Positions 6,987-13,056 of a stretch of 18,279 bases of DNA are shown here, one piece after another. Made by a program: the position numbers and the translations under genes. The first letter of the stretch is position 1; each line of letters begins with the position of its first letter. The stretch is taken from positions 1-18,279 of the forward strand of contig JBOHPP010000036.1 of NCBI GenBank assembly GCA_050731755.1, written 5' to 3'. Source of the DNA: JBOHPP01 sp050731755 (GTDB taxonomy: Bacteria; Methylomirabilota; Methylomirabilia; Rokubacteriales; CSP1-6). The notes below the pieces were generated by a model, which was not told where the DNA came from, made no database searches, and was given only the letters and a program-made list of their open reading frames with translations.

Positions 6987-7017
6987 GTCGCAAACGGACC
7001 TGGCAACAGCGACCCGC

Positions 7018-7440
7018 TCATTCTGACGCCTGGAGCTGGCGGACGACTTCCCGGGGGATGGATGCGGCCCGCAGTCGCTGGCCCGGCCGGTCGGGACGCA
7101 GCACCCAGGCGCGGATCTCGAAGCCGCGCGCACAGACGGTGCCGCCCACCGTGATCTCGTGCTCCATACGAAAGGTCTTGTCCTTCACCCAGGCGACGGT
7201 GGACCGGATCGTGACCAGGTCCCCATAACGCACCGGCGCCACGAACGTCGATCCCGACTCCACGATCGGCACGCCCACGATCGCGTACCGGGGAAACAGC
7301 TCGGGCCACGGCAGCCCGAGCGCCTCGAACAGCGCCTCGGTGCCGAGATCGTACCACTCGAAGAACCGCGGATAGAAGACGATGCCGGCGGGGTCGGACT
7401 CGCTCCAGCGGACGCGCACGGTGGTGGTGTGCGCGGCCAT
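7018..7440 (-). CDS. Acyl-CoA thioesterase, 4-hydroxybenzoyl-CoA thioesterase type (hotdog fold)
   Basis: A cytoplasmic enzyme expected to hydrolyse an acyl- or aroyl-CoA thioester. The product is 140 residues, normal for the 4HBT family. The N-terminal motif VRWSESDPAGIVFYPRFFEW carries the catalytic Asp (D16). Further family features are PIVESGSTFVAPVRYGD and EHEITVGGTVCARGFEIRAW. The ATG at 7438-7440 overlaps the TGA of an acyl-CoA ligase tail (TGATG), which identifies the start. The open frame continues upstream to 7890, but that part is out of phase with the NUDIX gene and is not protein-like. The neighbouring ligase remnant suggests this gene once sat in a ligase-thioesterase pair acting on an aromatic or branched acid. 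Confidence 0.88.
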   Translation of the reverse strand: MAAHTTTVRVRWSESDPAGIVFYPRFFEWYDLGTEALFEALGLPWPELFPRYAIVGVPIVESGSTFVAPVRYGDLVTIRSTVAWVKDKTFRMEHEITVGGTVCARGFEIRAWVLRPDRPGQRLRAASIPREVVRQLQASE

Positions 7441-7517
7441 CAGCGAAGGCGGTCCTGGAGGAGGAACCGCTGGAGCTTGCCCGTCGCGGTGCGGAACGCG
7501 GCGACGGCGTTGGCCAC
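7440..7517 (-). pseudogene. C-terminal remnant of an acyl-CoA ligase (AMP-forming)
   Basis: Only the last 25 codons remain, ending FRTATGKLQRFLLQDRLR and TGA. The TATGK element with the following QRF is the usual C-terminal active-site region of benzoate- or acyl-CoA ligases, where the Lys takes part in adenylation. The rest of the gene is absent: three bases upstream is the stop of the NUDIX gene. This looks like a deletion joining the NUDIX gene to the ligase tail. A GTG at 7515-7517 could start a 25-residue peptide, but function is unlikely. Its translation may still couple to the thioesterase start. Confidence 0.7.
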
Positions 7518-7520
7518 CGC

Positions 7521-8375
7521 TCACGCCTTCCAGCGGTTCCGCTTCCAGTCGAAGTCCCTCCAGAAGCTGTCGATGCGGTCGATGATGCCGTGGAACTTGT
7601 GGCGGCCGTCGGCGTGGGCGGCCAGCAGGTCCTCCAGCGAGTCGAACTGGGCCAGGTAGCCCAGGCCGTACTCGGCCGGCTCGGCCATGGCCATCTGCCC
7701 GGCCCCGAAGCGCCGGTAGCCCTCGCCCGGCGCGATCCAGAAGCCCTCCGACGTCTCTTCCATGTAGAGACGCGGCGCCTGGCCGGATGGCAGCGGGCAG
7801 AGGAAGAAGCGCGCGCTGAAGCGGATCGGGCTCGTGGTCGGCGTGACGAAGTGCGAGAGATAGCGGAACGGCCGGGTGTCGCAGTACCACCCCTCCTCAG
7901 CCAGCAGCGTGGCGAACGGCGCCTCGTCGGCCATCAGGGCCTTGCGCACCCGCTCCACGGCCGCGGCCACCACCGGCTGGCCGGCGACGATGGGGCGTCC
8001 TGCCGCATCACACGCGACGAGAAGCCCACTCTCTTCCAGCAGTTCACGCACCGCCGTGACCCAGTACGCCAGCGCCGGGAGCTCGCCGCCGGGAAAGACC
8101 TGCTCCGCCTCCGCGCGCGCGAGGCCGTGGCAGCGCGCGAGGGCTTCGGGGGCGCCGTCGGCCGGATCGACCCGGCCCCCGGGGAACGCATAGTAGCCAC
8201 CGAGGAACTTCATCCCCTTCTGCCGTCGGATCATCCACACCTCGAGTGGCTCGCGCGCCCCGGGGAGCCCGGGACGGACGAGCAGGACGGAGGCCGCGGG
8301 CTTGGGCTCGACGGGCGTCACGCTCCAGATGATACCGCCCAGGCCGACGCCGCGGGATGCGGACTCGACCGTCAA
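7521..8375 (-). CDS. NUDIX hydrolase, NUDT19/CoA-pyrophosphatase-like
   Basis: Probably cleaves a pyrophosphate in a nucleotide derivative, possibly CoA or acyl-CoA. The NUDIX box is split: FPGGRVD at residues 64-70, then about 40 extra residues, then RELLEESG at 110-117, holding the metal-binding Glu residues. This long insertion is typical of NUDT19-like proteins. The flanks fit too: VWMIRRQKGMKFLGGYYAFP before it and WYCDTRPFRYLSHFVTP after it. The start is uncertain. TTG 8373-8375 gives 284 residues without a ribosome site; GTG 8319-8321 gives 266 residues, starting just before TPVEPKPAASVLLVRPG, with GGAG lying too close. The surrounding thioesterase and ligase remnant suggest CoA-ester metabolism. 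Confidence 0.82.
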   Translation of the reverse strand: MTVESASRGVGLGGIIWSVTPVEPKPAASVLLVRPGLPGAREPLEVWMIRRQKGMKFLGGYYAFPGGRVDPADGAPEALARCHGLARAEAEQVFPGGELPALAYWVTAVRELLEESGLLVACDAAGRPIVAGQPVVAAAVERVRKALMADEAPFATLLAEEGWYCDTRPFRYLSHFVTPTTSPIRFSARFFLCPLPSGQAPRLYMEETSEGFWIAPGEGYRRFGAGQMAMAEPAEYGLGYLAQFDSLEDLLAAHADGRHKFHGIIDRIDSFWRDFDWKRNRWKA

Positions 8376-8415
8376 CCGTTACTTGTCGACGTGGCCGCTG
8401 GCGTACACCAGGAGA

Positions 8416-8562
8416 TTATGGGTAGGGGAGCAATGCTCCGCCGCCAGTAGAAGTCGTCGACCGCGACCGAGACATGCATGTACTCCCCGAGAGGCGAAGG
8501 GCTTTGCTGACCAGGTTCTCGACCTCGTGCTGGAGGCGGGCGGCCAGCTCGTCTCTCGTCAC
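8416..8562 (-). other. Unassigned coding-like fragment (possible decayed gene)
   Basis: Just after the stop of the dehydrogenase remnant, a GTG frame of 48 codons begins with a protein-like helix (TRDELAARLQHEVENLVSK, then ALRLSG) and becomes low-quality. A frame change at about 8485 gives EYMHVSVAVDDFYWRR, which looks more like real protein. It could be the frameshifted start of a gene once downstream of the lost dehydrogenase. I do not recognise a family. A small palindrome, GGAGCA-A-TGCTCC, lies at 8427-8439. The stretch 8376-8415 shows nothing further. Confidence 0.3.
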
Positions 8563-8580
8563 GTCGACACCACGGCGGGG

Positions 8581-8663
8581 CTACAAGTTGATCAGCTTGG
8601 GCGACCCGCTCCCGGTGGTACGTCGCGTCGCCGAAGGTGAATTCCGACGACTTGGCGCGCTTC
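8581..8663 (-). pseudogene. 3' remnant of a second acyl-CoA dehydrogenase
   Basis: The last ~27 codons of a gene very close to the dehydrogenase at 10625-11764: KRAKSSEFTFGDATYHRERV is identical in both. By eye about nine in ten bases agree, and the differences before the frameshift are synonymous third-position changes. One extra A in the CAAG stretch just before the end shifts the frame; removing it restores the identical ending QLINL and a TAG at 8581-8583. Homology stops abruptly at about 8662, where the IS91 end begins. The 5' part of the gene is missing. Confidence 0.8.
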
Positions 8664-8670
8664 GGTTATT

Positions 8671-8694
8671 GGGGCATAGGCGACATAAAGCCCC
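8671..8694 (-). repeat. Putative oriIS-end hairpin of the IS91 element
   Basis: Arms GGGGC (8671-8675) and GCCCC (8690-8694) lie about 210 bases beyond the transposase stop and within ten bases of the homology break. This is where rolling-circle elements carry their replication origin end. The bases beyond the element read GAAGCG. The intact paralogue has TTCAAGCG at that point, which contains CAAG, a tetranucleotide targeted by IS91-type elements. Confidence 0.45.
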
Positions 8695-8901
8695 TTCTCG
8701 GAAGTCGAAGAACTGCTTCCCCCGAGACAACGCGGATAAACTCTCTGCTTGGGACAGCCCTGCGCCCCCCGGTCCCCTCGGTTCCTTGCCTGGTACAACG
8801 CCCACGAAGCGCCGTCAAGCGCGAAGTTTGCGGGTCGACCACGAGGCAAGATCGGCGGGCAGGCGCACGCGGCCGGCAGCAGGCCGGGACAGAGTGGAAG
8901 A

Positions 8902-10416
8902 TCAGGCGGGGGCGCCCGCTGAGGCTTGAGGCGCGGTGAACGCCGACTGGGCAGGTGGGGCGCGATCGGCCGCCTCGGCCTCGGTGGGTAAGCCCCGCGA
9001 GAGCAGAATGGCTCGGATCGTCCGGCGATCGAGGATGGTCGCGATCAGGCGCAGCCGGCCGCCGCAAGCGGGACAGACCAGCACGTCCAGGTCAAAGGCC
9101 CGCCGCATCAACTGGGCCCACGTCCAGCCGCGAGGGGTGGGGCGGGAGGCGGCGCCGCCCTCGCCGGACGCGTCGGTCCCGGTGGAGACCTCGACAGTCG
9201 GCGCCGGCGCAACGGCCGGTACCGCTCCATAGGTCACCACGGCGGCGCGCCACCGGGCGTTCGGGGCGAGCACTCCGTGGTAGAAGACGAGATTGATCCG
9301 GGGGCGGGGGGTGAGGGCGGCGAGCCGGGCGAGCAGTTCCCGGGGCTCGAACACGAGGTGGTTGGTGCCGTCCGCCCACGCGGCTTTCAGTTCGAGTACG
9401 ACGCGGCCGTCATCGGTGAGCCGGATTCGATCCTGAGCAACAGCGGGCCGCAAGAGGTAGCGGCAGAGCTGCTCGAGGCGCTCGCGGTTCTCTCCGTCCA
9501 CGGCGACATTAGCGTGGAGGTCGAAGCCCTCGAGATGGGCGTGCCGCGGTCCCCCGGAGGCGACCCACCGGGCTTCCGGGTCGCGCCCCAGGGCCATCAC
9601 CCGCGCACCCACCCGCGGGCCCAGCGCCACGCGCCCTTGCACCGAGGCGCTGCTGAGGCCCGCCAGCGCTGGGGATTCCTCCGCCACCGGATCGGTCCGC
9701 GAGACATCGGTGTCGGGGCCCAGGCCACGGCGCGCCAGCAGACGGAGAATCCGGGTGCGGATGGTGCTCAGCAGCCGGGTCACCTCCGCATCGGCGGGCG
9801 GCGGCGTGGGATGGAATCTCGGTCCTTCCTGTGCAGAATTGGTGAACACCCCGTCGAGCACGAGCGTGTGGAAGTGGATGTTCAAATTGAGCGCCCCGCC
9901 GAAGCGCTGGACGACCGTCAGGCTACCGCTCCTGCCGTCGCGGAAGCCGAGTCGCCGCGCCCGCCAGCGCTGGAAGCCGAGGAGCGCTCGGACGTAGACC
10001 GCGAGGACGGCACGACACAAGCCATGGTCCCAGGCGAGCACGTAGCGCAGCCAGTGCGGCAGGCTGAGCACCCACTGGCGGACGGGGACTGGCGGCACAA
10101 CCGCGTCCACCGCGTGGGCGGCGCGCTCGGTCATCCGGCGGCCTCCGCAGCTCGGACAGAATCCCCGCCCCTTGCACGAGAAGGGCAGGAGGCGGTCCAG
10201 CCCGCAGCCCTCACAGCGGAGGCGGGCGAGCCCGTGGGCCAGGATGCCACACGTGAGGAACTCCCGGAACTCGTCCTCCACGAAGCGGGGCAAGCCGGCC
10301 CCGCCCGTCCGGTCAGCCGCTTCGCGCAGGAACGCCTCCAGGTGCGTGCGCACGACCGTGTGAAGCACGCCCTGCTCGGGCGTGCGGGGGCGGTAGCCGG
10401 CGCGGCTGAGGCACAT
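8902..10416 (-). CDS. IS91-family transposase (HUH, Y-transposase)
   Basis: A single-strand DNA nickase-ligase driving rolling-circle transposition. From ATG 10414-10416 the protein has 504 residues. The N-terminal zinc-binding domain has Cys pairs at 68/71, 81 and 87/90 (CPSCGGRRM). The HUH motif HFH is at 181-183 in NLNIHFHTLVLDGVF, and the probable nucleophile is Y320 in LCRYLLRP. The C-terminal part carries RPRINLVFYHGVLAPNARWR and a further CPACGG zinc knuckle. All key residues are present, so it may be active. The start is not certain: GGAGGG touches the ATG directly. The frame is open upstream to 10518, but that part crosses the inverted repeat. IS91 family membership is clear from the motif order. 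Confidence 0.92.
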   Translation of the reverse strand: MCLSRAGYRPRTPEQGVLHTVVRTHLEAFLREAADRTGGAGLPRFVEDEFREFLTCGILAHGLARLRCEGCGLDRLLPFSCKGRGFCPSCGGRRMTERAAHAVDAVVPPVPVRQWVLSLPHWLRYVLAWDHGLCRAVLAVYVRALLGFQRWRARRLGFRDGRSGSLTVVQRFGGALNLNIHFHTLVLDGVFTNSAQEGPRFHPTPPPADAEVTRLLSTIRTRILRLLARRGLGPDTDVSRTDPVAEESPALAGLSSASVQGRVALGPRVGARVMALGRDPEARWVASGGPRHAHLEGFDLHANVAVDGENRERLEQLCRYLLRPAVAQDRIRLTDDGRVVLELKAAWADGTNHLVFEPRELLARLAALTPRPRINLVFYHGVLAPNARWRAAVVTYGAVPAVAPAPTVEVSTGTDASGEGGAASRPTPRGWTWAQLMRRAFDLDVLVCPACGGRLRLIATILDRRTIRAILLSRGLPTEAEAADRAPPAQSAFTAPQASAGAPA

Positions 10417-10462
10417 CCCTCCGCAGTACCGCGCTGGCGCGGGCGGCGACAATGTCCGAAAA

Positions 10463-10492
10463 GCGATCCATGGCCCCGATTCGATGGATCGC
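10463..10492. repeat. 9-bp inverted repeat upstream of the transposase
   Basis: GCGATCCAT (10463-10471) and ATGGATCGC (10484-10492) are perfect inverted arms around a 12-base loop. The repeat lies 47 bases before the transposase ATG. It may be part of the terIS end of the element or a site controlling transposase expression. Bases 10493-10624 show no gene. Confidence 0.55.
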
Positions 10493-10624
10493 CGCGAGGA
10501 GTGGACCCACAGCAACACGGTGGCCGAACTGGGGCCGGCTGAAGGCGACAGGAGGGAGACGCGCTACTGGAGCTGGCTGAGGATCGTTCGCGCTTCGAGG
10601 GAGATCGCTTCGGACCCCTCCGAC

Positions 10625-11764
10625 TCAGAGATTGATCAGCTGGGCCACTCGCTCGCGGTGGTAGGTCGCATCGCCGAAGGTGAACTCCGACGACTTCGCG
10701 CGCTTGAAGTAGAGGTGCAGGTCGTGCTCCCAGGTGAAGCCGATCCCGCCATGAAGCTGGATCCCGGCTCCGGCCACCCGGCGATAGGCGTCCGAGCAGT
10801 AGGCCTTGGCCATGGAGGCGGCCAGGGCGGCCTCGGGCACCTTCTCATCGACCGCCCACGCCGCGTAGTAGGTCAGTGACTTGGCGTTCTCGACCTCGAC
10901 GAGCATGTCGGCCGCCCGGTGCTTGACGCCCTGGTACGAGCCGATCGGGCGCCCGAAGGCCACCCGGATCTTCGCGTAGTCCACTGTCATGTCCAGGACC
11001 TTCTGGGCGCCGCCGCACATCTCGGCGCATAGCGCCACGGTCGCGCGGTCGATGACGCGGGCCAGCGGCGACCAGCCGCCGTCCTTCGGCCCGAGCAGGG
11101 CCGCGGCGGGAACGCGGACGTCGCGGAGCGCGACCTCGCAGAGCTTGCGGGTCTGGTCCATCGTGGGCAGGAGCTTGGCCTCCAGCCCGGCCGCCCCCTT
11201 CGGCACCAGGAACAGGCTCACGCCCTGCTCGGGCTGCTGGCCCTCGCCGGTCCGGGCCACGACCACGATGACGTCCGCCAGGTGGGCGTCGAGGACGAAC
11301 AGCTTGGTGCCGCTCAGGACCCACTCGCCACCGATCGACTTTGCCGTCGCCGTCACGCCGGCAGCGTCCCAGCGGGCGTTCGGTTCCGTCCACGCCAGCG
11401 CGACCTTGGCCGTCCCCTCGGCGATCTTCGGCAGCCAGTCCTTCTTCTGCTCGGCCGAGCCTGTCTCCAGTATGGTGAGGCCGCCCAGGACCACGGTGGA
11501 GAAGTACGGACCGGGCATCACCACCCGACCCATCTCCTCCATGAGCACCGTGAGGTCGACGAAGCCGAGCTCACTGCCGCCGTAGGCCTCGGGGTAGACG
11601 AGGCCCAACCACCCTTGCTCGGCGACTTTGGCCCAGAACGCGTCGGTGACCCCGGCCGGCTCCTCCATCCGCTGGCGGACGAAGGCGGAGGTGCATTCGT
11701 TCTCGAGGAACTTCCGCGCCGTGGACCGGAGCAGCTCCTGCTCTTCGCTGAACCCGAAGTTCAT
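10625..11764 (-). CDS. Acyl-CoA dehydrogenase, beta-like subunit lacking the usual catalytic Glu
   Basis: An FAD enzyme that forms a C2-C3 double bond in an acyl-CoA. The 379 residues show the family order: N-terminal helices (SEEQELLRSTARKFLE), WLGLVYPEAYGG, the middle domain ALAWTEPN, and the C-terminal flavin region AFGRPIGSYQGVKHRAADM with QLHGGIGFTWEHDLHLYFKR. Where most dehydrogenases have the catalytic EGT motif, this one ends SSEFTFGDATYHRERVAQLINL. The upstream partner gene, 4 bases away, keeps the Glu. Heteromeric acyl-CoA dehydrogenases of the ChsE1-ChsE2 type (actinobacterial steroid degradation) share this division of labour, so an alpha2beta2 enzyme is likely. The ATG is preceded by TAGGA. 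The substrate is unknown; a bulky or branched acyl-CoA is plausible. Confidence 0.88.
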   Translation of the reverse strand: MNFGFSEEQELLRSTARKFLENECTSAFVRQRMEEPAGVTDAFWAKVAEQGWLGLVYPEAYGGSELGFVDLTVLMEEMGRVVMPGPYFSTVVLGGLTILETGSAEQKKDWLPKIAEGTAKVALAWTEPNARWDAAGVTATAKSIGGEWVLSGTKLFVLDAHLADVIVVVARTGEGQQPEQGVSLFLVPKGAAGLEAKLLPTMDQTRKLCEVALRDVRVPAAALLGPKDGGWSPLARVIDRATVALCAEMCGGAQKVLDMTVDYAKIRVAFGRPIGSYQGVKHRAADMLVEVENAKSLTYYAAWAVDEKVPEAALAASMAKAYCSDAYRRVAGAGIQLHGGIGFTWEHDLHLYFKRAKSSEFTFGDATYHRERVAQLINL

Positions 11765-11768
11765 GATC

Positions 11769-12965
11769 CTACCCTTTCGGCAGGCCGAGGACGCGCTCGC
11801 CGATGATGTTCTTCTGGACCTCGGTGGTACCGCCCTCGATGGAGTTCGCCCGCGACCGGAGGAACGTGTACTGCCAGAGCCCGCCTTCCACGGCCCAGTC
11901 CGACCCTCGTCCGAGCTGCGAGTACGCTCCCTCGATCTCCATGGCCAGTTCCTGCAGCCGCTGGTGGGTATCGACCCAGATCATCTTCCCGGTGGACGCC
12001 TCGGGGCCCGGCATCTCGCCCCGGAGCAGCCGGGTGATGGCCCGCGCGCCCGTGAGCTTGAGGCACTCCGTCTCGATCCAGAGCTGGGCGATCTTTTGCC
12101 GCATCACCGGGTCCCGCGTGGTCACCCGTCCCTGCTTCTCCATGCGCCGGGCCAACTCGACCAGCCCGTCCAGGCCGATGCGCAGGCGCACCTGCAGCCC
12201 GAATCCGAGAGCCAGCCGTTCGTACATGAGCGTCGTCAGCCCTACCGCCCAACCGTTGTTGAGGCCGCCCAGGATCTGCGACTCGTGCACGCGCACGTTG
12301 TCGAAGAAGACCTCGTTGAACTCGGGATCGCCGGTGATCTGGCGGAGCGGCTTCACGATCACGCCGGGCGCGCGCATGTCGAGCAGGAAATAGGTGATGC
12401 CCTTATGCCTGGGCGCGTCGGCGTCGGTGCGAGCCAGCAGCATCATCCAGTCGGCCACGTGAGCCAGGGACGTCCACACCTTCTGGCCGTTGATGACCCA
12501 GTGCTCGCCGTCCCGCACCGCCCGCGTCTGCAGCGAGGCCAGATCGGAGCCGGCGTTGGGCTCGGAGTAGCCCTGACACCAGATCTCCTCGCAGGAGAGG
12601 ATCTTGGCCACGTAGCGCTGTTTCTGAGCCTCGGTGCCGTAGGCGATGATGGTAGGGCCGGCCATGCCCACGCCCAGGATATTGAGGATGGGCGGCGCCT
12701 TGGCCACGGCCATCTCCTGGTGCAGGATCATCTCTTCCATGAAGCTCAATCCCTGGCCCCCGTACTCTTTGGGCCAGGTCAACCCGACAAAGCCGGCCTC
12801 GTAGAGCCGGCCCTGCCAGCGACGGAGAAGATCGTAGGCTTCAGGACGCGGCACGTCGGCGCTGGCGGCCAGCCGGTTCGCCCACTCGCGCGGCATGTTC
12901 TCCTTGAGCCACGCGCGGACGCGGCTCCGGAAGCTCTCCTGCTCGGGGGTCAATGTGAAGTCCAC
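11769..12965 (-). CDS. Acyl-CoA dehydrogenase, catalytic (alpha-like) subunit
   Basis: 398 residues from GTG 12963-12965, fixed by AGGAGGG (12970-12976) four bases upstream. The longer open frame to 13331 runs across the promoter and is not used. Landmarks: DFTLTPEQESFRSRVRAWLK at the N-terminus, LTWPKEYGGQGLS, IWCQGYSEPNAGSDLASLQT (flavin and substrate contact), and WVINGQKVWTSLAHVADW. Near the C-terminus NSIEGGTTEVQKNIIGERVLG holds the IEGGT catalytic Glu. It is followed after 4 bases by the second dehydrogenase, whose active-site region lacks this Glu; together they probably form one enzyme. Transcription comes from the promoter at 13008-13037. Confidence 0.92.
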   Translation of the reverse strand: MDFTLTPEQESFRSRVRAWLKENMPREWANRLAASADVPRPEAYDLLRRWQGRLYEAGFVGLTWPKEYGGQGLSFMEEMILHQEMAVAKAPPILNILGVGMAGPTIIAYGTEAQKQRYVAKILSCEEIWCQGYSEPNAGSDLASLQTRAVRDGEHWVINGQKVWTSLAHVADWMMLLARTDADAPRHKGITYFLLDMRAPGVIVKPLRQITGDPEFNEVFFDNVRVHESQILGGLNNGWAVGLTTLMYERLALGFGLQVRLRIGLDGLVELARRMEKQGRVTTRDPVMRQKIAQLWIETECLKLTGARAITRLLRGEMPGPEASTGKMIWVDTHQRLQELAMEIEGAYSQLGRGSDWAVEGGLWQYTFLRSRANSIEGGTTEVQKNIIGERVLGLPKG

Positions 12966-13007
12966 GTTTCCCTCCTGGAGGGCACGACCAGGACTGAACG
13001 GTGATTC

Positions 13008-13037
13008 ATTGTAGGAACCGCCCCCCGGCGTCGTCAA
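13008..13037 (-). promoter_or_regulatory. Sigma70-like promoter for the dehydrogenase pair
   Basis: TTGACG (13032-13037), an 18-base spacer, and TACAAT (13008-13013) on the minus strand; each hexamer matches five of six consensus bases. The predicted start near 13001 leaves a leader of about 35 bases before the GTG, with a strong Shine-Dalgarno. This is the best promoter in the window by eye. Confidence 0.7.
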
Positions 13038-13042
13038 GGCGT

Positions 13043-13048
13043 TATACT
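13043..13048 (+). promoter_or_regulatory. Possible -10 element giving a leaderless amidohydrolase mRNA
   Basis: TATACT ends only 8 bases before the GTG start at 13057. If it is a -10 element, transcription would start at or within a base or two of the start codon, giving a leaderless message. The gene indeed lacks a Shine-Dalgarno. No convincing -35 is seen, so this is weak. Confidence 0.35.
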
Positions 13049-13056
13049 GCGCGCTC

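Larger units (their letters stand above)
8665..10530 (-). mobile_element. IS91-family rolling-circle insertion sequence
   Basis: One transposase gene with non-coding ends. The right-hand limit is approximate. The left limit is marked by the break in acyl-CoA dehydrogenase homology at 8662-8665. Just inside is an ori-like sequence which, on the minus strand, reads GGGGC, 14 bases, GCCCC. The other end, upstream of the transposase, has a 9-bp inverted repeat at 10463-10492. IS91 elements transpose by rolling-circle replication and leave no target duplication, and none is seen. Bases 8695-8901 (3' flank of the transposase) show no gene I can identify. Confidence 0.75.

Noticed and set aside
7441..7890. 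Long upstream extension of the thioesterase frame
   Set aside because: It overlaps the NUDIX gene in a different phase and translates into Arg/Pro/Gly-rich sequence; the ATG at 7440 gives a full-length family member.
9277..10542. 421-codon plus-strand open frame opposite the transposase
   Set aside because: No recognisable domain. The transposase on the other strand has all its HUH and zinc motifs.
8581..10705. The two dehydrogenase 3' ends as a target-site duplication of the IS
   Set aside because: IS91 elements make no target duplication, the repeat is about 80 bases, and the two copies differ at synonymous positions, so they are paralogues.
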